Positions 1 to 12,659 are shown, counted from the stretch's first letter. The stretch is 64,000 bases of DNA from Medakamo hakoo (GCA_026636295.1 CP089461.1:124001-188000); one strand, 5' to 3'. The notes: generated by a model not told the origin, from the letters alone. Numbers and translations: made by a program.

Positions 1-169
1 ATGATTGAAAAAAAAAAAACACCACACCCTCCCCCACCTGCACCACCACCACCCCTCCCCATTTTTTGTTCTCGCTCGCCACCCCCCTCTCTCTACCCCC
101 CACCGCCACCCCTCCCCTCCCCTCCACGCTCCCACCCCCACGTCTCACCCCCACCCCCACCCACCCCCC

Positions 170-1976
170 TTACCGGTAAAACTCAAAGTCGGCGTCCCCC
201 TTCTTCACCGTCGCCTTGTACCCCGCCTCAAAGTCCTTGGGCAGGACGACGTACCGGTTCTTGCGGACGGCGTGCATGCCCGCCTCCTGGCAGATGGACG
301 CGATGTCCGCGTTGGACACCCGGTCCGGGCGGGAGACGTAGTCCTCCAAGTCCACTTCCGGGCCCAGGTTCATGGACGCCGTGCACGCCTGGAAGACCAG
401 GCGCTTCTGGCGCCGGTCGGGCAGGGGGAACTCGATCTTGCGGTCCAGGCGCCCCGGGCGCAGGAGCGCCGGGTCCAGCGTGTCCGCCCGGTTGGTCGCC
501 ATGATGACCTTCACGTTGGCCGCCTGGTCGAAGCCGTCCATCTGGGTGAGCAGCTCCATCAGAATGCGCTGCACCTCCCGGTCCGCGCCCGTCTGCGCGT
601 CAAAGCGCGCGGTCGCGATCGCGTCGACCTCGTCGATGAAGATGATGGACGGCGCGTTCTCCTTGGCCAGGCGGAAGACGTCGCGGACCATGCGCGGGCC
701 CTGGTGGGTGGGTGGGGGGTGGGGTGGGGGTGGGTGGGGGGTTGGGGCGGGAGGGGCGGGCGTGAGTGGTCGGGCGAGGGGGAGCGCGAGGCACAGGCGG
801 GGGGCGGGCCGTCGCCCCCCCCGCACCCACCCCACACCACCCCCACACCCAACAAGTGCACTCACCTCGCCCAAGTACTTTTGCACAAACTCGGAGCCGA
901 CGACGCGGATGAAGGAGGCGGTCGTGTGGTGGGCGACCGCCTTGGCCAGCATCGTCTTCCCCGTCCCGGGGGGACCATACAGCAGCACGCCGCGCGGCGG
1001 GTCGACGCCGACCTGGGCGTACAGGTCGCCCGCCGTCAGGGGCAGCTCCACCGCCTCCCGGATCTCCTGCTTCTGGACGTCGTTGCCGCCGATGTCGGCG
1101 TACGACACGTCCGGCCGCTCCGACGCGGACAGCAGGGAGATGGACGAGTCGGCTTCGGGGGGGAGGACGTCGACGAGCGCGTTGGAGTGGCGGTGCAGGG
1201 CGACGGACGCGGACGGCTTGAGCGCCTCCCGGTCGAGCGTGGACAGGACGCGGACGTAGTAGTTGGACCCGGTCGTCGAGCCGACGATGCCGGAGCCGGC
1301 GTCCACCATTTCAAGGAACTGGCCGATGACGAGCGGGACTGTTTTTTTGGGGGGGGGGGGGAGGGATGGGATGTGGGGGGGCGTTCGATCGAGGAGAGCG
1401 CTCGTGCGCCGCTCCCCGTCCCGCCTCACCTGACTGGATGCGCTTGACTTCCTCCTGCGCGCGCAGCAGTTCCCGCTTCAGGGACCGCTGTTCTTCTTTA
1501 ATGTAGTCCTCCTGTTGTTGGGTGGGAGACGCGGGGGGGGCGTGTCAGAGAAAAAAACGCAAAGCATTTGAGCGCCCCTTCAACGCTCTGTTTCGGTCCG
1601 GGCGTTGCGAGAGCGGACGACCTTCCACAGCTCGGCTCCGCGCCGGTAGGGCCGCAACACGCTTGTGCACAACCTCGGCGACGGAGCGAGGGCAGGGGTA
1701 CGGAGGCGTCGTGGCGACGCCATGTTTTCGGCCGACGCTCCCCCATTGCGCGCGGGTGTCCTCGCGTCGCAGTTTTCGTTTCGCACGCGCGCACGCCCAC
1801 GCCCCTACCTGAATCTCCGTCAGCTCCAGCTGGCGCTGCAGTTGCTTGAGCCGGGTGTACAGGTCGCCGGAGGACGAAGCAGCGGCGTCGTCCGTCGTGG
1901 GAATGGGGCCGGGCGCCGCGGCGTCGACGTCCATGCCTCCGCCGGCCTTGGAGGGGGCGGGCCGCTCCACCTCCAT
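170..1976 (-). CDS. RPT3: 26S proteasome regulatory ATPase subunit 6B (RPT3)
   Basis: One of the six AAA+ ATPases of the 19S base ring that unfolds ubiquitinated substrates and opens the 20S gate, in cytosol and nucleus. Four exons read cleanly in frame: 1976-1809, 1511-1430, 1338-866 and 700-170, giving 417 aa against about 418 in human RPT3. An N-terminal coiled coil (about 35-83) ends in KRIQS, followed by the OB region. Walker A is GPPGTGKT at 205-212 and Walker B is IIFIDEVDA with D264/E265. The C terminus is FYR, the HbYX-type tail that docks in the 20S alpha ring. Identity along the whole length is very high by eye, especially the SNYYVR and [12 protein letters not shown] stretches, so RPT3 rather than another RPT is secure. 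It shares a 188-bp divergent promoter with Pcc1. Sites and boundaries are seen; the function follows from the family. Confidence 0.97.
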
Positions 1977-2164
1977 ATTTGTTTGTGTGGGGGTGCGTGT
2001 GGGTGGGTGGGTTGGCGTCCGCCTGCACGCGCTGAGAGAGGCGGCGGCCGGTGCAGATGAGGGGGCGGAACCGCCGCGGGGAATGAAAAGCTGTGTGAGC
2101 AAGAGCGCTCTTGCCGCAGAACGTCGTCTCTCCTCACACTTCCTACTTACGCCCGTCCCTCACC
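1977..2164. promoter_or_regulatory. divergent promoter region, RPT3 / PCC1
   Basis: These 188 bp separate the two divergent start codons, so both core promoters and both 5' leaders must fit here. It holds a perfect 14-bp palindrome, CAAGAGCGCTCTTG, at 2100-2113, about 52 bp upstream of the PCC1 ATG. No TATA box is visible. That it works as a bidirectional promoter is inferred from the gene layout. Confidence 0.5.
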
Positions 2165-2754
2165 ATGGCGCCCGCTGCTCCACCAGCGCCGCCAGTGGCG
2201 CCTGCCTCTTCCGCACCTGCCTCCACCGACCAACCCCAAACCGAGGCGGACAAGCCGTGCGTGCTGTGAGTTTTCTCGTTTTTTTCGTTGTTGTTGGAGG
2301 GCATGCGTTTCCTTGCCGGACGCCCGCCAGCCGCCAGGGGCAGGCTTCCATCCCTGTCCGCCGCTTCTCGGAGCATGGCCAAAGGCATGGGCATATATGC
2401 TAGCGTGACGGAATGAGGCGGGCCATCCAGGCCACGGCGCCGCGATTCCGTCAACCCCCCGCCTGACGACGGCTAGGCCCCCATCCCATCCCATCCAACA
2501 GCACCGCGTCCGTCTCCTTCCCGTCCCCGGCCGCCGCGGCCGTCGCGGCTGCGGCCTTGGCCGTCGACCCGGAACTGCGACCGGCCCTCGTCTCGAAAGC
2601 CGTGTGGGCCGACGGCGACCGCGTCCGCTTCCGTTTTGCGGCGGCCGACGCCCGCCTGCTGCGCGCGGCCGCGTGCACTTTCTGTGATTTGGGCGGCGTC
2701 GCGGCCCGGGCGGTGGAGGCTTTTCCGCCGACTGAGGAGGGTAAGGGAGCATAG
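2165..2754 (+). CDS. PCC1: KEOPS/EKC complex subunit Pcc1 (CTAG/LAGE3 family)
   Basis: Pcc1 is the small dimerisation subunit of KEOPS, which makes the t6A37 modification of ANN-decoding tRNAs. Two exons, 2165-2265 and 2502-2754, encode 117 aa; yeast Pcc1 is 88 and human LAGE3 143. After a Pro/Ala-rich N-terminal tail of about 33 residues the core matches the Pcc1 pattern: a first strand with SVSFPSP, then an Ala-rich helix, LAVDPELRP, a middle strand with RVRFRF, the diagnostic AADARLLRAAA segment and a closing helix ending VEAF. The reading frame joins across GTGAGT/CAG with the codon split after its second base. It converges on the leucyl-tRNA synthetase gene, only 150 bp away. The family call rests on pattern recognition of a small domain, so a profile search would firm it up. 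Confidence 0.85.
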
Positions 2755-2904
2755 ATCGTGCCGTGTTAATAGCATTATTGAGAAAAAGCACAAAAAAAAA
2801 AAAACGTGCGCCCACAACACCCTTTCCTTTCCACCCCACCTGTTCCATCCCCACCTCGCACTGACCCACCCACCGCCCGCCACTCTCCCCCTCTTCTTTT
2901 TCTT

Positions 2905-5900
2905 TCACGCCGTCGCGACCACCGCCGCCGCGCCTTCATGCGCGTACCGCAACGCCGGCTTGCCCGGCAGCGCGCCCGCGCCCGTCCCCGCCGGCGGGTC
3001 GCCACGCACGACGCGCACCCCTCCAGCCTCCAGCCCCGCGCCCGCGGCCAACCAGCCCGCGTTTTCTTCGTACAGCCCGGCCTCGTCGAACGGCAGCGAC
3101 GGCGCCAGCAGCGCCGCCCCGCCTTTGACGGCTTCCTCCATGACGACTTTGGCAAAGGGAATAACGGCCTGCTTCAGCGCCTTGTCGCCCGGCGGGCCGC
3201 CGCCGGCCACGAAAGGTTCGGCGGCCGCGGCCGCGCCCGCAGCCAGCGCCGCTTTCGCGTCGGGCGTCCACGTCCGGGTCGCGTCGTCAAAGTGCGCGGC
3301 CAGGGCCTCCAGCAGCGGCGCGTGCCACCCACCGTACGCGGGTGACACATAAATCGTCGCGCCCGTGACTTTGGGCGGGGCGGCCGGCGGCGGCGCCCCT
3401 TTTTTGGCTTTCGGCGGCGCGCCCGCTTTGCGCACACCCGCCCGCAGCGCGTCCGCCGTCTCGTTGAGCAGCGCGACCGCGCGCTGCAGCACAAAGTCCG
3501 GGGCGTCCGTCTCCGGCCAGCCGGCTGTGAGCACGGTCCCCTCCCGGCCCAGGATCGACCGCCACAGGTGGTCCATGGTGTGCGGCGCGATGGGGGCCAG
3601 CGCCCGCGCGGACACGTCAAGGTACCGCTCGACCAGGTCGGCGTGGACGCCCGCCCCGCCGCACGCGGCGCGCCACGCGTCCCGGGCTGCGCTCAGGTCG
3701 TACATGGCCGCCTTCAGGGCCTCGCGGAACAGCAGGCGGTCGTACGCGCTCCGCGCCTTCTGCGCCGCGATGGCCATCTCGTTGGCGAACGCCCGGTCGG
3801 CAAAGGTGAGGGGGCCGTCGCGGACGACGACCTCGCGCGAGGTGGCGCCGCCGCCGCCGCCCTTGCCCCCCTTTTTCAGCGCGGCCACGGCCGCCACAGC
3901 TTCCTCCGCCCACGCCAGCTCCCGCGTCAGGCGCAGGATGGCGCCATTCGCCGTCGAATGCTCAAAGTTGGCGTCGTCCAGCGCGTCGCCCGCGTCGGCG
4001 AGCGCAATGCGCATCGCGTCCGCGCCGTACTCCGCGACCGCCTGCTCCAGCGTCTTGAAGTTGCCCGTGGACTTGGACATCTTCTCGGCGTTCAGCAGCA
4101 GGTGGCCGTTGCACCGCATGGCCGCCGGCCACTTGCCCGGACAGGCCGGCCACAGCGCGGTGTGGGTGTACAGGCAGAACGTGAGGTGGTTGTTGATGAG
4201 GTCCTTGCCCGACACGCGCAGGTCCATGGGGTACCAGAACTCGAACTCCCGCCGGCAGGCGGCGACGAGGCCGGGCGGCAGGCCGGGGCACTGGTCGGGC
4301 GTCGGGTCGGGCCCGCCGCGGAAGACGGCCTCCCAGAAGGCGTCGGTCAGGGCGGACGCCGGGACGGGCGGGCCGGCCGGCTCCACGCCGTCCAGGCGGG
4401 CGGGGCCGCCCGGGCCGCCACCGTACAGGTCGCCGCCCTGCAGCAGGTGGGCGACGGTGTAGAACGCCATGTACGCCGTGGAATCGGACAGGGACTCCAC
4501 CAGGAAGGCCGGGTCCCAGGGCAGGCGCGTGCCCAGGCCAAACGCGCGGGAGCAGGCCCACTGGCGCAGCCAGCCGAGCGTGTGCTCAAACGCGTGGCGC
4601 GCCTCGGGCGTGAACGTGTCCATGGACGCCAACGCCTCCCGGGTGGCCGCCTCCCACTCCGGCTCGCCGTACGTCAGGTACCACTGGTCGGTCAGGGCGA
4701 CGACGCAGTCGTCCCCCGACCGGGAGGTGACGGGGCGCTCCGGCTCCGAGTATGGCAGCGCGTCCCCCTCCGCCAGCAGCTCCGCCCGGATGGCCGCCTT
4801 CACGTCGCACACCTTGCGCCCCGCGTGCTCGCCGACGCGCATCACGCCGTCCGTGAAACCTTTCAGGTAGACGGCCGCCTTGGCGTCGGCCAGTTTTTTG
4901 GCGTCGTTCTGGGAGGTGACGCCCAGGTCGGCGCACGCTTTCTCGGCCGACAGCTCGCCGTAGCCCGGGATGTCGATGATGGGGACCGGGTCGTACGGCA
5001 GGACCCACTCGTCTTCCAGGCCGAACTTGGACCGGAGGGCGGGCTTGGTCTTCAGGTCGCGCAACGCGGCGTAGTCGTCGGGCGAGTCTGACGGGACGGA
5101 CGTGACGACGCCCGTGCCCTTGCCCATGGAAATGGTCAGGAGGGGGAGCAGGTAAATGGACGCGTGCGGCGCGCGCGGCGCGGAGACGGGCGTGCCGAGG
5201 AGGTCGGCGCCCGTGACCGTGGCCAGCGCCGGCACGGGCTCCTTGCCGCGCGGCGGCGGGCCGGGCAGGCCGTCCTGCCACGCCATGTTGCGCGCGGCGC
5301 GCGCAGCCATGACAAACACGCACGGCGCCCCGCCCTCGCGCCCGCCCTCCGTGCCGGCGTACGCGCCGTACTCGCCCGACGGCAGCACCCACGCGTTGGT
5401 CTGGCCATACATGGTCTCCGGCCGCAGCGTCGCGGCCAGGAAGTAGATGGGGCCCCGCCCCTCGCACGCGGCCGCCAGGGCGGGCGGCGTCGCCAGCGCC
5501 CTCAGCTTGATGAGCGTGTACTCCTGCGGCCCGACGCCCTCGCCGGACGCCCGGTCGTGGTCGGCGCACGGCTGGCCGTCCAACGGGGAGTAGACGGCCA
5601 GGCGCTTGTCCTTGACGATCTTGCCCGCCGCCTTGAGCGCCCGCATCTGCCAGGCCACAAACGCGTCGTACACCGGGTTCGCGTCGGTCGTCAGGAAGGA
5701 GCGGCGCCAGTCGACGCCGCAGCCCATGGCCGCCATGTCACGGGCCGCCAGCGGTGGAAAGTGGGCCAGCCAGTGCGCCGGGTCGCGGAACGCGCCGATT
5801 TCCGAGTCGGACAGCCCGGACAGGCGCATGATTTCCCACTGGGTCGCGCCCGCGCCCGTCTTCGCGGCAGCCTTGGACTTTTTGCCCGCGAATTTGGCCG

Positions 5901-6671
5901 GGTCCCGGTCCGTGGCTTCGGCCGCGGCCGTCTCGGCGTCCACCACCACGGTCGCGTCCGCCTCGTCCGATGGGAAGGCGGGAGGGTCGCCGTACGCCGC
6001 CACTTCCGCCGCCAGGCGGTCGGCGCACGCTTTGATCGGCATGCCCGTGCAGTGGAAGCCTTGCGGGAAGAGGACGGCGTGGCCCGTCAGCCGCTTGTAC
6101 GCCGCCGCAAACTCGAGCTTGGACAGGGAGAAGGCGTGGCCCAAGTGCAGGAGGCCGTTCATGTACGGGTAGGGAAAGGTGCCGAAGAATTTGGGGCGGG
6201 CGGGTTGGCCTGTGTGGACCGGAGAAGGGGGGGGGGGGGGAGGGCGGGTCGAGCGGCGCGCCGCGCGTCGTGCTGCTCTCCTCGCCGGGGCCTCCCACCA
6301 AAGCAGCCACACCCACTCACCTTCGGCCGGCGCGTCCGCCTCAAACACTTTGTCCGCAGCCCACCGGGCCTGGGCGTCGGCCTGCAGCTGGAGCAGCAAG
6401 TCGCGGCGGGCGTAGTTGCCAGCGGCCTGGTGTGAATGGGTGCAGGTTGGGCGTGCGTGTTTGGATCAGGCAGGAGCGTGTGCGTGAAAACGCAGCGCCC
6501 AGGGGTAGCCTGGAACCTCGTGCTCAGCTAGTGGGAGGCAGGCAGGCGAGGGGCACCGGCAGTGGGGCCGAGTGCGGGCTGGCGAGTGCGCTTGGCGGCT
6601 AATCGGACGCAGAGAGCGTTCGCACCGCTCTGTTCATCGCTCACAGGGCGCACCTCATCCTTGGGCGCCAT
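2905..6671 (-). CDS. LARS: cytosolic leucyl-tRNA synthetase (eukaryal/archaeal type)
   Basis: Charges tRNA-Leu with leucine for cytosolic translation. Three exons: 6671-6645 (nine codons, MAPKDEVRP), 6426-6321 and 6209-2905, together 1145 aa, in the size range of eukaryotic cytosolic LeuRS. The class I signature HLGH is at about 65-68 inside FFGTFPYPYMNGLLHLGH and KMSKS at about 752 inside NAEKMSKSTGN. The long CP1 editing domain lies between them, and an anticodon-binding plus C-terminal region follows with a Lys/Pro-rich stretch near 1030. The start is the first ATG of the short leader exon, whose GTGAGC donor joins in frame to AAGNYARRDLL. There is no obvious transit peptide, so I assign the cytosolic rather than the organellar enzyme. 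It is divergent from AK-HSDH. Confidence 0.97.
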
Positions 6672-6990
6672 GGCGATTGCGCTTGTTGGGTGGGGTACAG
6701 GCGAGTAGTTCACGCGCGAACGAGAGAGGGATGCGCGTGCCACAGAGAGAGACACACGAGGCGGCGCTCGCGCGCAAAGAAGAAAGGTTTGGCGTCGGGT
6801 CGGCTTGCACTCAGCCGGCACTCTTGTTTTCGCGGGAGAGGAAGGGTACAACTTGAAACCAGAGGGGTCGCCCCCCCCCCCCCCGCCCACCCCACCCGCC
6901 CGTACGCACACAGGACTCGTGCCCGTCAGCTGCCATATCGACCAGAGTTGACCGCGCGCACCCCCCTGATCAAAAACACCAAAACCCATC
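6672..6990. promoter_or_regulatory. divergent promoter region, LARS / AK-HSDH
   Basis: A 319-bp gap between two divergent start codons. It contains GA-rich runs (6720-6760) and a C14-type homopolymer near 6870-6883, but no TATA box and no reading frame that resembles a protein. Treated as the shared promoter and 5' leaders of both genes by position only. Confidence 0.45.
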
Positions 6991-9900
6991 ATGCACGCTC
7001 CGGCCGCCGTCGCCGGCGCCGCCGCACCGCTCGCGTCGGCGCCGGGCGCCCGCCGCTCAGCCCGCTCGACGGTCCGTGTGTATGTCACGGCTTTGGCCCA
7101 GCCGGCGCGCAAGGCGCGCGGCTGTGCCACGGTCCCTGCGCCCGCCCGCCCGGCCCTCCTGCCGCGCCAAGTCACCGCATCGGCCGTGTCGGCTCCATCC
7201 TCGGCCTCCGCCCCGACCTCGGCCTCGTCCACGCCGTTCCCGCGTGGCCCGCACTGGGAGGTGCACAAGTTCGGTGGGACGTGCGTCTCAGCAGCTGAGA
7301 GAATTCGCGACGCGGCCGGCTACATCTTGGACCGCCACGCCGGCCGCGGCGGTGGCGCGGGCACGGCGGTCGTTGTGTCGGCCATGGGGTCGCATCCGAC
7401 GTCGCCCGTCAAGGTACGAGTGGGTGGTGCGGGTGCTCCTGCATGCGCGGAGGCAGGAAACGGGAGGAAAGGAAGAGCGGGCTGCACGCACGCGCGCTCT
7501 TCTCCACTGTTTCCTCGCACGCGGCTGCGCGCACGCCTCCTAGCCACGACCACCACCCGATCCTCCCACCCCCCACCCTCTCACTCAAAAAACAAAAACA
7601 CGCACGCACCTCTCGGAACAGGTCACCGACCTCCTCCTCAACATGATCGCCCGCGCCGCCGCGGGCGACCCAGCCTACGCCGACGACCTCGCCGCCCTGC
7701 GGGCCAAACACGTCGACACGGCCGCCGACTTGCTGGGCGGGCCCGGCTCTCCTGAATTCGACGCGTTCGTGGCCCGCCTGGACTCGGACACGGGCGACCT
7801 GCTGGCCGTGCTCCGCGCCATCAAAATTGCGGGCGCCGCCACTGACATGCTGGCCGACTTTGTCGTCGGCCACGGCGAGCTGTGGTGCGCGTCCCTGTGG
7901 GCGGCGTTCCTGCGCACCCAGGGCGCCGACGCTGAAATGCTCGACGCGCGCGACGCGTTGGTGGTCACCCCGACGCCCGACGGCACGTCCGTCGACGTCG
8001 AGTACGACGCATCCGAAGCCGCCCTGGACAACTGGGCGACCGCCTCCGCGGCCCGGCGCCGGGACGTGCCGGGCCAGGCCGGACCGGTCGCCCCGATTTT
8101 GATCGTCACGGGTTTCATCGCGCGCACGCCCGAGGGCACGGTGACGACGCTCCGCCGCAACGGGTCCGACTATTCCGCGACCATCGTGGGCGCGCTGCTC
8201 CAGTCCGCCACCATCACCATCTGGACGGACGTGGACGGCGTGTTTTCGGCCGACCCGCGCAAGGTGCCCGAAGCCGTCTGCCTGCCCAGCCTCACCTACC
8301 TGGAAGCGTGGGAGCTGGCCTACTTCGGCGCGTCCGTGCTCCACCCGCGGACGACGCAGCCGGCCATGCGGGCGGGCGTGCCCATCGCGATCCGCAACTT
8401 TTTCAACCTGGGCGCGCCTGGGACTGTGATCGCCGGGCAGGAGGCCGAAGCGATGGCCGCCGAAAACGCGGGCACGAGCGCGGGCGTCGCCGCCGCGTCC
8501 GCCCCGGCGACCGCCTCCCCCTCCGCCCGGCGTGGGCACGCGGGATCTTTGGGCGACGGCATGGTGAAAGGGTTTGCCACCATCGACAACGTCTCCCTCA
8601 TCTCCGTGGAAGGCACGGGCATGGTGGGCGTGCCGGGCACGGCGTCTGCGATTTTCACGACCGTCCGCGACGCGGCGTGCAACGTCGTCATGATCTCCCA
8701 GGCCTCCTCCGAGCATTCCGTGTGCTTTGCCGTCAAGGCGGAGGAAGCGCCACGGGCGGTGGCCGCCCTGGAAGCCCGGTTCGCGGACGCCATCCGCCGC
8801 GGGCGCATCCAGGCGGTGGAGGTCATCCCCGACTGTTGCGTGCTCGCAGCCGTCGGCCAGTCCATGAACTCGCGCAAGGGCGTCGCCGCCACCATGTTTT
8901 CCGCGCTCGCCAAAGCGTCCGTCAACATTCGGGCCATGGCGCAGGGCTGTTCGGAGTACAACATCACCGTCCTCGTCGACCAGGCGGACGCGGTGCGCGC
9001 GCTGCGCGCCGTCCACTCGCGGTTCTACCTGGCCACGCTCCCGCTCGGCATCGCGGTCGTCGGGCCCGGCCTGGTCGGCGGCACGCTCCTGGCCCAGCTG
9101 GCCGACCAGGCGGCCGAACTGCGGGACTGCTACGACGTCGACTGCCGCCTGCTGGCCGTGGCCGGGTCGTCGTCCATGGTCCTGTCCGACGGCGGCCTGC
9201 CGCTCGATGAGTGGGCCGGCGCGTACCGGTCCGACGCGGCCCAGCCCGTCGACCTGAAACGGCTGGGCGACCACCTGGCGGCGTCGTACGTCCCCAACTG
9301 CGTCGTTATCGACGCCACGGCCTCCGACGCCCCGCCCGCCATGTACCTGCCTTGGCTGAAGCAGGGCATCCACGTCATCACGCCCAACAAGAAGCTCGGC
9401 GCGGGGCCGCTGCCGCAGTACAAGGCCGTCCGCTCCTACTCCCGCGCCAACTACACGCACTTCCTGTACGAGGCGACGGTGGGGGCGGGCTTGCCCGTCA
9501 TCGCCACGCTCAAGCACTTGGTCGACTCGGGCGACCGCGTCCTGAGGGTGGAGGGCGTCTTCTCCGGCACGCTCTCGTACATTTTCAACACGCTGTCCGC
9601 CAACCCGGCCGCGACCTTCAGCTCCGTCGTCGCGGACGCCAAGGCGGCCGGCTATACGGAACCGGACCCACGCGATGACCTGTCCGGCACTGATGTGGCG
9701 CGCAAGGTCGTGATTTTGGCGCGCGAAGCGGGCGTGGACGTCGAGCTGGCGGACGTGCCGGTGGAGAGCCTCGTGCCCGCGGCGCTGCAGGCCGCGCCCG
9801 ACGCCGACGCCTTCCTAGCGGGCCTGCCTGCCCACGACGCGGCGTTCAGCGCCCGCCTGGCCAAGGCCGCGGCTGAGGGCAAGGCGTTGCGCTACGTCGG

Positions 9901-10129
9901 CGTCGTCGACGTGGAAAACGGCAAGGGGTCCGTGGGCCTGCAGGAATACCCGGCCGGCCACGCGTTTGCGTCGCTGGAAGGCTCCGACAACATCATCGCC
10001 TTCACGACCGCGCGTTACCGCGCCCAACCGCTCATCGTCCGGGGGCCGGGCGCGGGGGCGGAAGTGACGGCGGGCGGCATTTTCTCGGACCTGCTGCGGC
10101 TGGCGGCGTACTTGGGAGCGCCGAGCTGA
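6991..10129 (+). CDS. bifunctional aspartate kinase / homoserine dehydrogenase, chloroplast
   Basis: Catalyses the first (aspartate to aspartyl-phosphate) and third (aspartate semialdehyde to homoserine) steps of threonine, methionine and isoleucine synthesis, in the plastid. Two exons, 6991-7413 and 7622-10129, give 976 aa. Residues 1 to about 85 are an Ala/Ser/Arg-rich transit peptide. The kinase begins with HKFGGTCV, the form typical of plant AK-HSDH. Regulatory ACT repeats follow, one with EGTGMVGVPGTAS. The dehydrogenase half starts near 618 with the nucleotide-binding loop VVGPGLVGG and contains TPNKKLGAG, EATVGAGLPVI and GYTEPDPRDDLSGTDVARK, which is the catalytic-lysine region. The exon junction falls inside SPVK/VTDLLLNM, a conserved segment in plants. 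Threonine feedback is expected from the ACT domains but cannot be read from the sequence. Confidence 0.96.
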
Positions 10130-10975
10130 GGTGGGTGGTGGGCGGGGGCAGGAGGGGTGGGGGTGGATGGTGGTGGGAGGGAAAAAACAAAGCGGATGGG
10201 TGGTGGGGTTGGGAGGGTTTTTTTTTCTTTCGGTGGGTGTCCTCGGTGTTGTTGGAAGGCGCGTGCGTGCTGTGTGTTGATAGGGTGTGGGATGGTGTGG
10301 TGGCGCCGTGCGTGCCTGAAAACAAACAAAATGATGGGATGGGGATGGGAGGTGGGTGGTGGTCGCGAGTTGTGGAATGGTGTTTTGTCGTGTCCGGTTT
10401 CATCTTTTTTTTCCTTGCAGGCGTCAGGTAGGTGGTGCGTGCGACGCCTTGAGCAAAGCCGAGAGACCTCGTGCGGCGAGAGCCTGGGGGGACCCTGCTG
10501 CCTGGAAAGAGGGCCGCGCGGTGGAGTGGTGGAGAGTACGAACCCGGGCTGTCCGGGATGTTCGGCGGCCTTTTTTTGGACGCCCGCAATCTGGCTTGTT
10601 AACGCTTGTTAAGGACGAGAACAGTCAATCGAAAAAACGGGCGAGGACGCGCGCGAGGGCGGCCCCCGGAAACGGGCGAGCCTTTTGTTACAGGCGGGGG
10701 GGCAGCGCGACGTTGGGCGCTCCCCCTCTCTCTCTCAAAAAAAAGGTCGCCTGGCGCCCGGGCACACACACACGCACGCACGCACCCCACCACGCTTCAC
10801 CCCACCCACCCCCCCCTCCAAGGTTCACAGACGCTCTCTCATTGCGGCCCCCCCTCTCCCACGAAAAAAACAATGGGGGATGGGGTTTTCCTCCTCCACA
10901 CACCCCACCCCCTCGTCTCATCTCATGAAGAATCGGTGGAAATGAACGCACGGCGCTCAGGCAGCCCCGCCCGCC
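10130..10975. other. 846-bp gap between convergent AK-HSDH and ATPD; no gene recognised
   Basis: This is the convergent 3' space of two genes and should hold both 3' UTRs. The left part (10130-10440) is G/T-rich with a T9 run near 10222. The middle (10440-10640) has mixed composition, and the right part (10730-10920) is C/A-rich with CA and CT repeats. I found no frame with protein-like composition, no tRNA clover leaf and no clear snoRNA boxes. The mixed-composition middle is the only place where a small non-coding RNA could sit. Confidence 0.5.
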
Positions 10976-12244
10976 TCACTCGGCCGCGACCAGCTCGGAC
11001 GAAATGCGGTCCAGCTGGCCCTTGACGGACAGGTCGACCTGGGAGGAGCCGTACTCGACGACGAAGCCGGCGATGAGGGCCGGGTCGACCGCGGGCTTGA
11101 GCTTGATGTTCTTGGAGCCCGTCAGCTCCTGCAGCTTCTTGGCGATGAGGAACTGCTGCTCCTGCTCCAGCTTGACGGCGGAGCGGACGGTCGCGACCTG
11201 GGTGTCGGTCAGGGCGCAGTACTGCGCCTCGAACGCCTCGAAGATGGCGGCGGCGGCCACGAAGCGGTCGTTGTCCAGCAGCAGGTTGAGGAAGTTGAGG
11301 GTGGCGCCGTTCAGGCCGGCCTCCCGGCCCACGCGGGCCAGCAGGTCCTTCTTCTTGCCGACCTCGACGACCGGGTTCTCCAGGAAGTCCTTGACGTCCG
11401 GGGAGTCGCGCAGGAGCGTCTGTGGGGGTGGGCGTGGTGGGTGTGGGATGATGATGATGGGGGTGGAACGGAGAGGGTGAGGCGGCGGCTCAGCGCCCAC
11501 GGGCGCGCGTCTCTCCCTCTTGCGTCGGCCGGGCGCTCGATCCGTCTTTGGCGCGGTGCGTGCGAGTGTGGACGGCGTAGCTGGGTTCGTGTCCACGGCT
11601 GGGACAGTGCATGGCCTCGCGCAACGCCCTGCCCTGGACGCCGAGGGTGGCGGAGGCGGGACGGCCCCGCACGACTGCCGTGACGAGGGGCTGGCGCTGC
11701 CCGGGCCTCTCGTGGCCAAAAAAAAACGCCGCCGCCGCCGCGTCTCTCCCACCCTCACGCACCTGCAGGGAGTCGACGTCCGAGTGCACCGCCTCCAGCG
11801 CGTTCTTGGACTGGGCCGCCTCGATCAGGGCGTTGGCGTACGCGGCGCCGACCTGCTCGTAGCCGCCCGTGGCCTGCGGTGGGTGAAGGGAGGGTGGAAG
11901 GGTGAGGGCGCCGCAGGAGCAAGAATTCGGCGGCGGGGAGAGTGGAAAAAGAGGGCGGCGCAACCGCAGCGGGATCGTTCACCGCGCATGAATCCGGGCG
12001 CATTGAGCCACCGAGATGCCTGGCTGCCAGACGCGGGCGGCTGGGTGGGGTGGCAGCGCCCTGGCCCGGCCCGCCGGGCGCCGGGCAAAGGCACGCCCGC
12101 GCTCCCCTGGCCTCACGACCAGCCAAAGACACGAAGAAGAAGGCGCCTCACCTTGACGGCGACGGAGCGGCGGGCGGCGACGGCGCGGCGGGGCGCGACG
12201 CGCGGCGCGACGCGCGCCGAGGCGTGGATGGAAAGGCGCTGCAT
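10976..12244 (-). CDS. ATPD: chloroplast ATP synthase delta subunit (OSCP/AtpH family)
   Basis: Delta joins the CF1 head to the peripheral stalk of the thylakoid ATP synthase and stops it rotating freely. Three exons, 12244-12152, 11873-11763 and 11419-10976, encode 215 aa. The first exon (31 codons) is an Arg/Ala/Val-rich, acid-free transit peptide. The mature part starts near YEQVGAAYANALIEAA, the conserved N-terminal helix of the OSCP/delta domain. The C terminus carries the family signature with NIKLKPAVDPALIAGFVVEYGS, then LSVKGQLDRISSEL. The mitochondrial paralogue OSCP is the main alternative, but the short transit peptide and the delta-like C terminus favour plastid. Its two introns are 278 and 343 nt, longer than most here. 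Confidence 0.93.
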
Positions 12245-12533
12245 GGTTCCGGGGCGGGCGCGCGGAGGTGTGTGGGAGAAGTCTTTGGTGTGTGGGGAGG
12301 CAGAGAGAGACAAAAAACGCTTCCCCCGCGGGGCCTCGCGCAACCTTCTCGCCCCGACCTCTTGCGCGGCGCGCCTCGACAGGTTTGGGGTCAGTGGTCT
12401 CAGCACACGCCTTTCAAAAACAAAAGACGCAACGCAGGGCAATGCAACACAGAAACACTCAACGCACTCTCACTCTCTCGCACACACTCTCAACCGGCGG
12501 GCCGGGGCGTGGCGCGGCGCGGGCGCGGCGCTT

Positions 12534-12624
12534 TCAGTCCCCGCCACCGCCGCGGCCGCGGCCCTGGCCGCCGCCACCGCCTCCCTGGCCGGGTGGCCCG
12601 CCGCCTTGAGGGCCCTGCCCACCT

Positions 12625-12659
<35 letters not shown>

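Noticed and set aside
1-169. Possible gene at the left edge
   Set aside because: C-rich simple sequence with an A-run; it fits the 3' UTR of RPT3 and shows no coding bias.
10530-10550. T-arm-like GGGTTCGTAC on the minus strand, suggesting a tRNA
   Set aside because: The loop lacks the conserved A58 and no acceptor, D or anticodon arms can be drawn around it.
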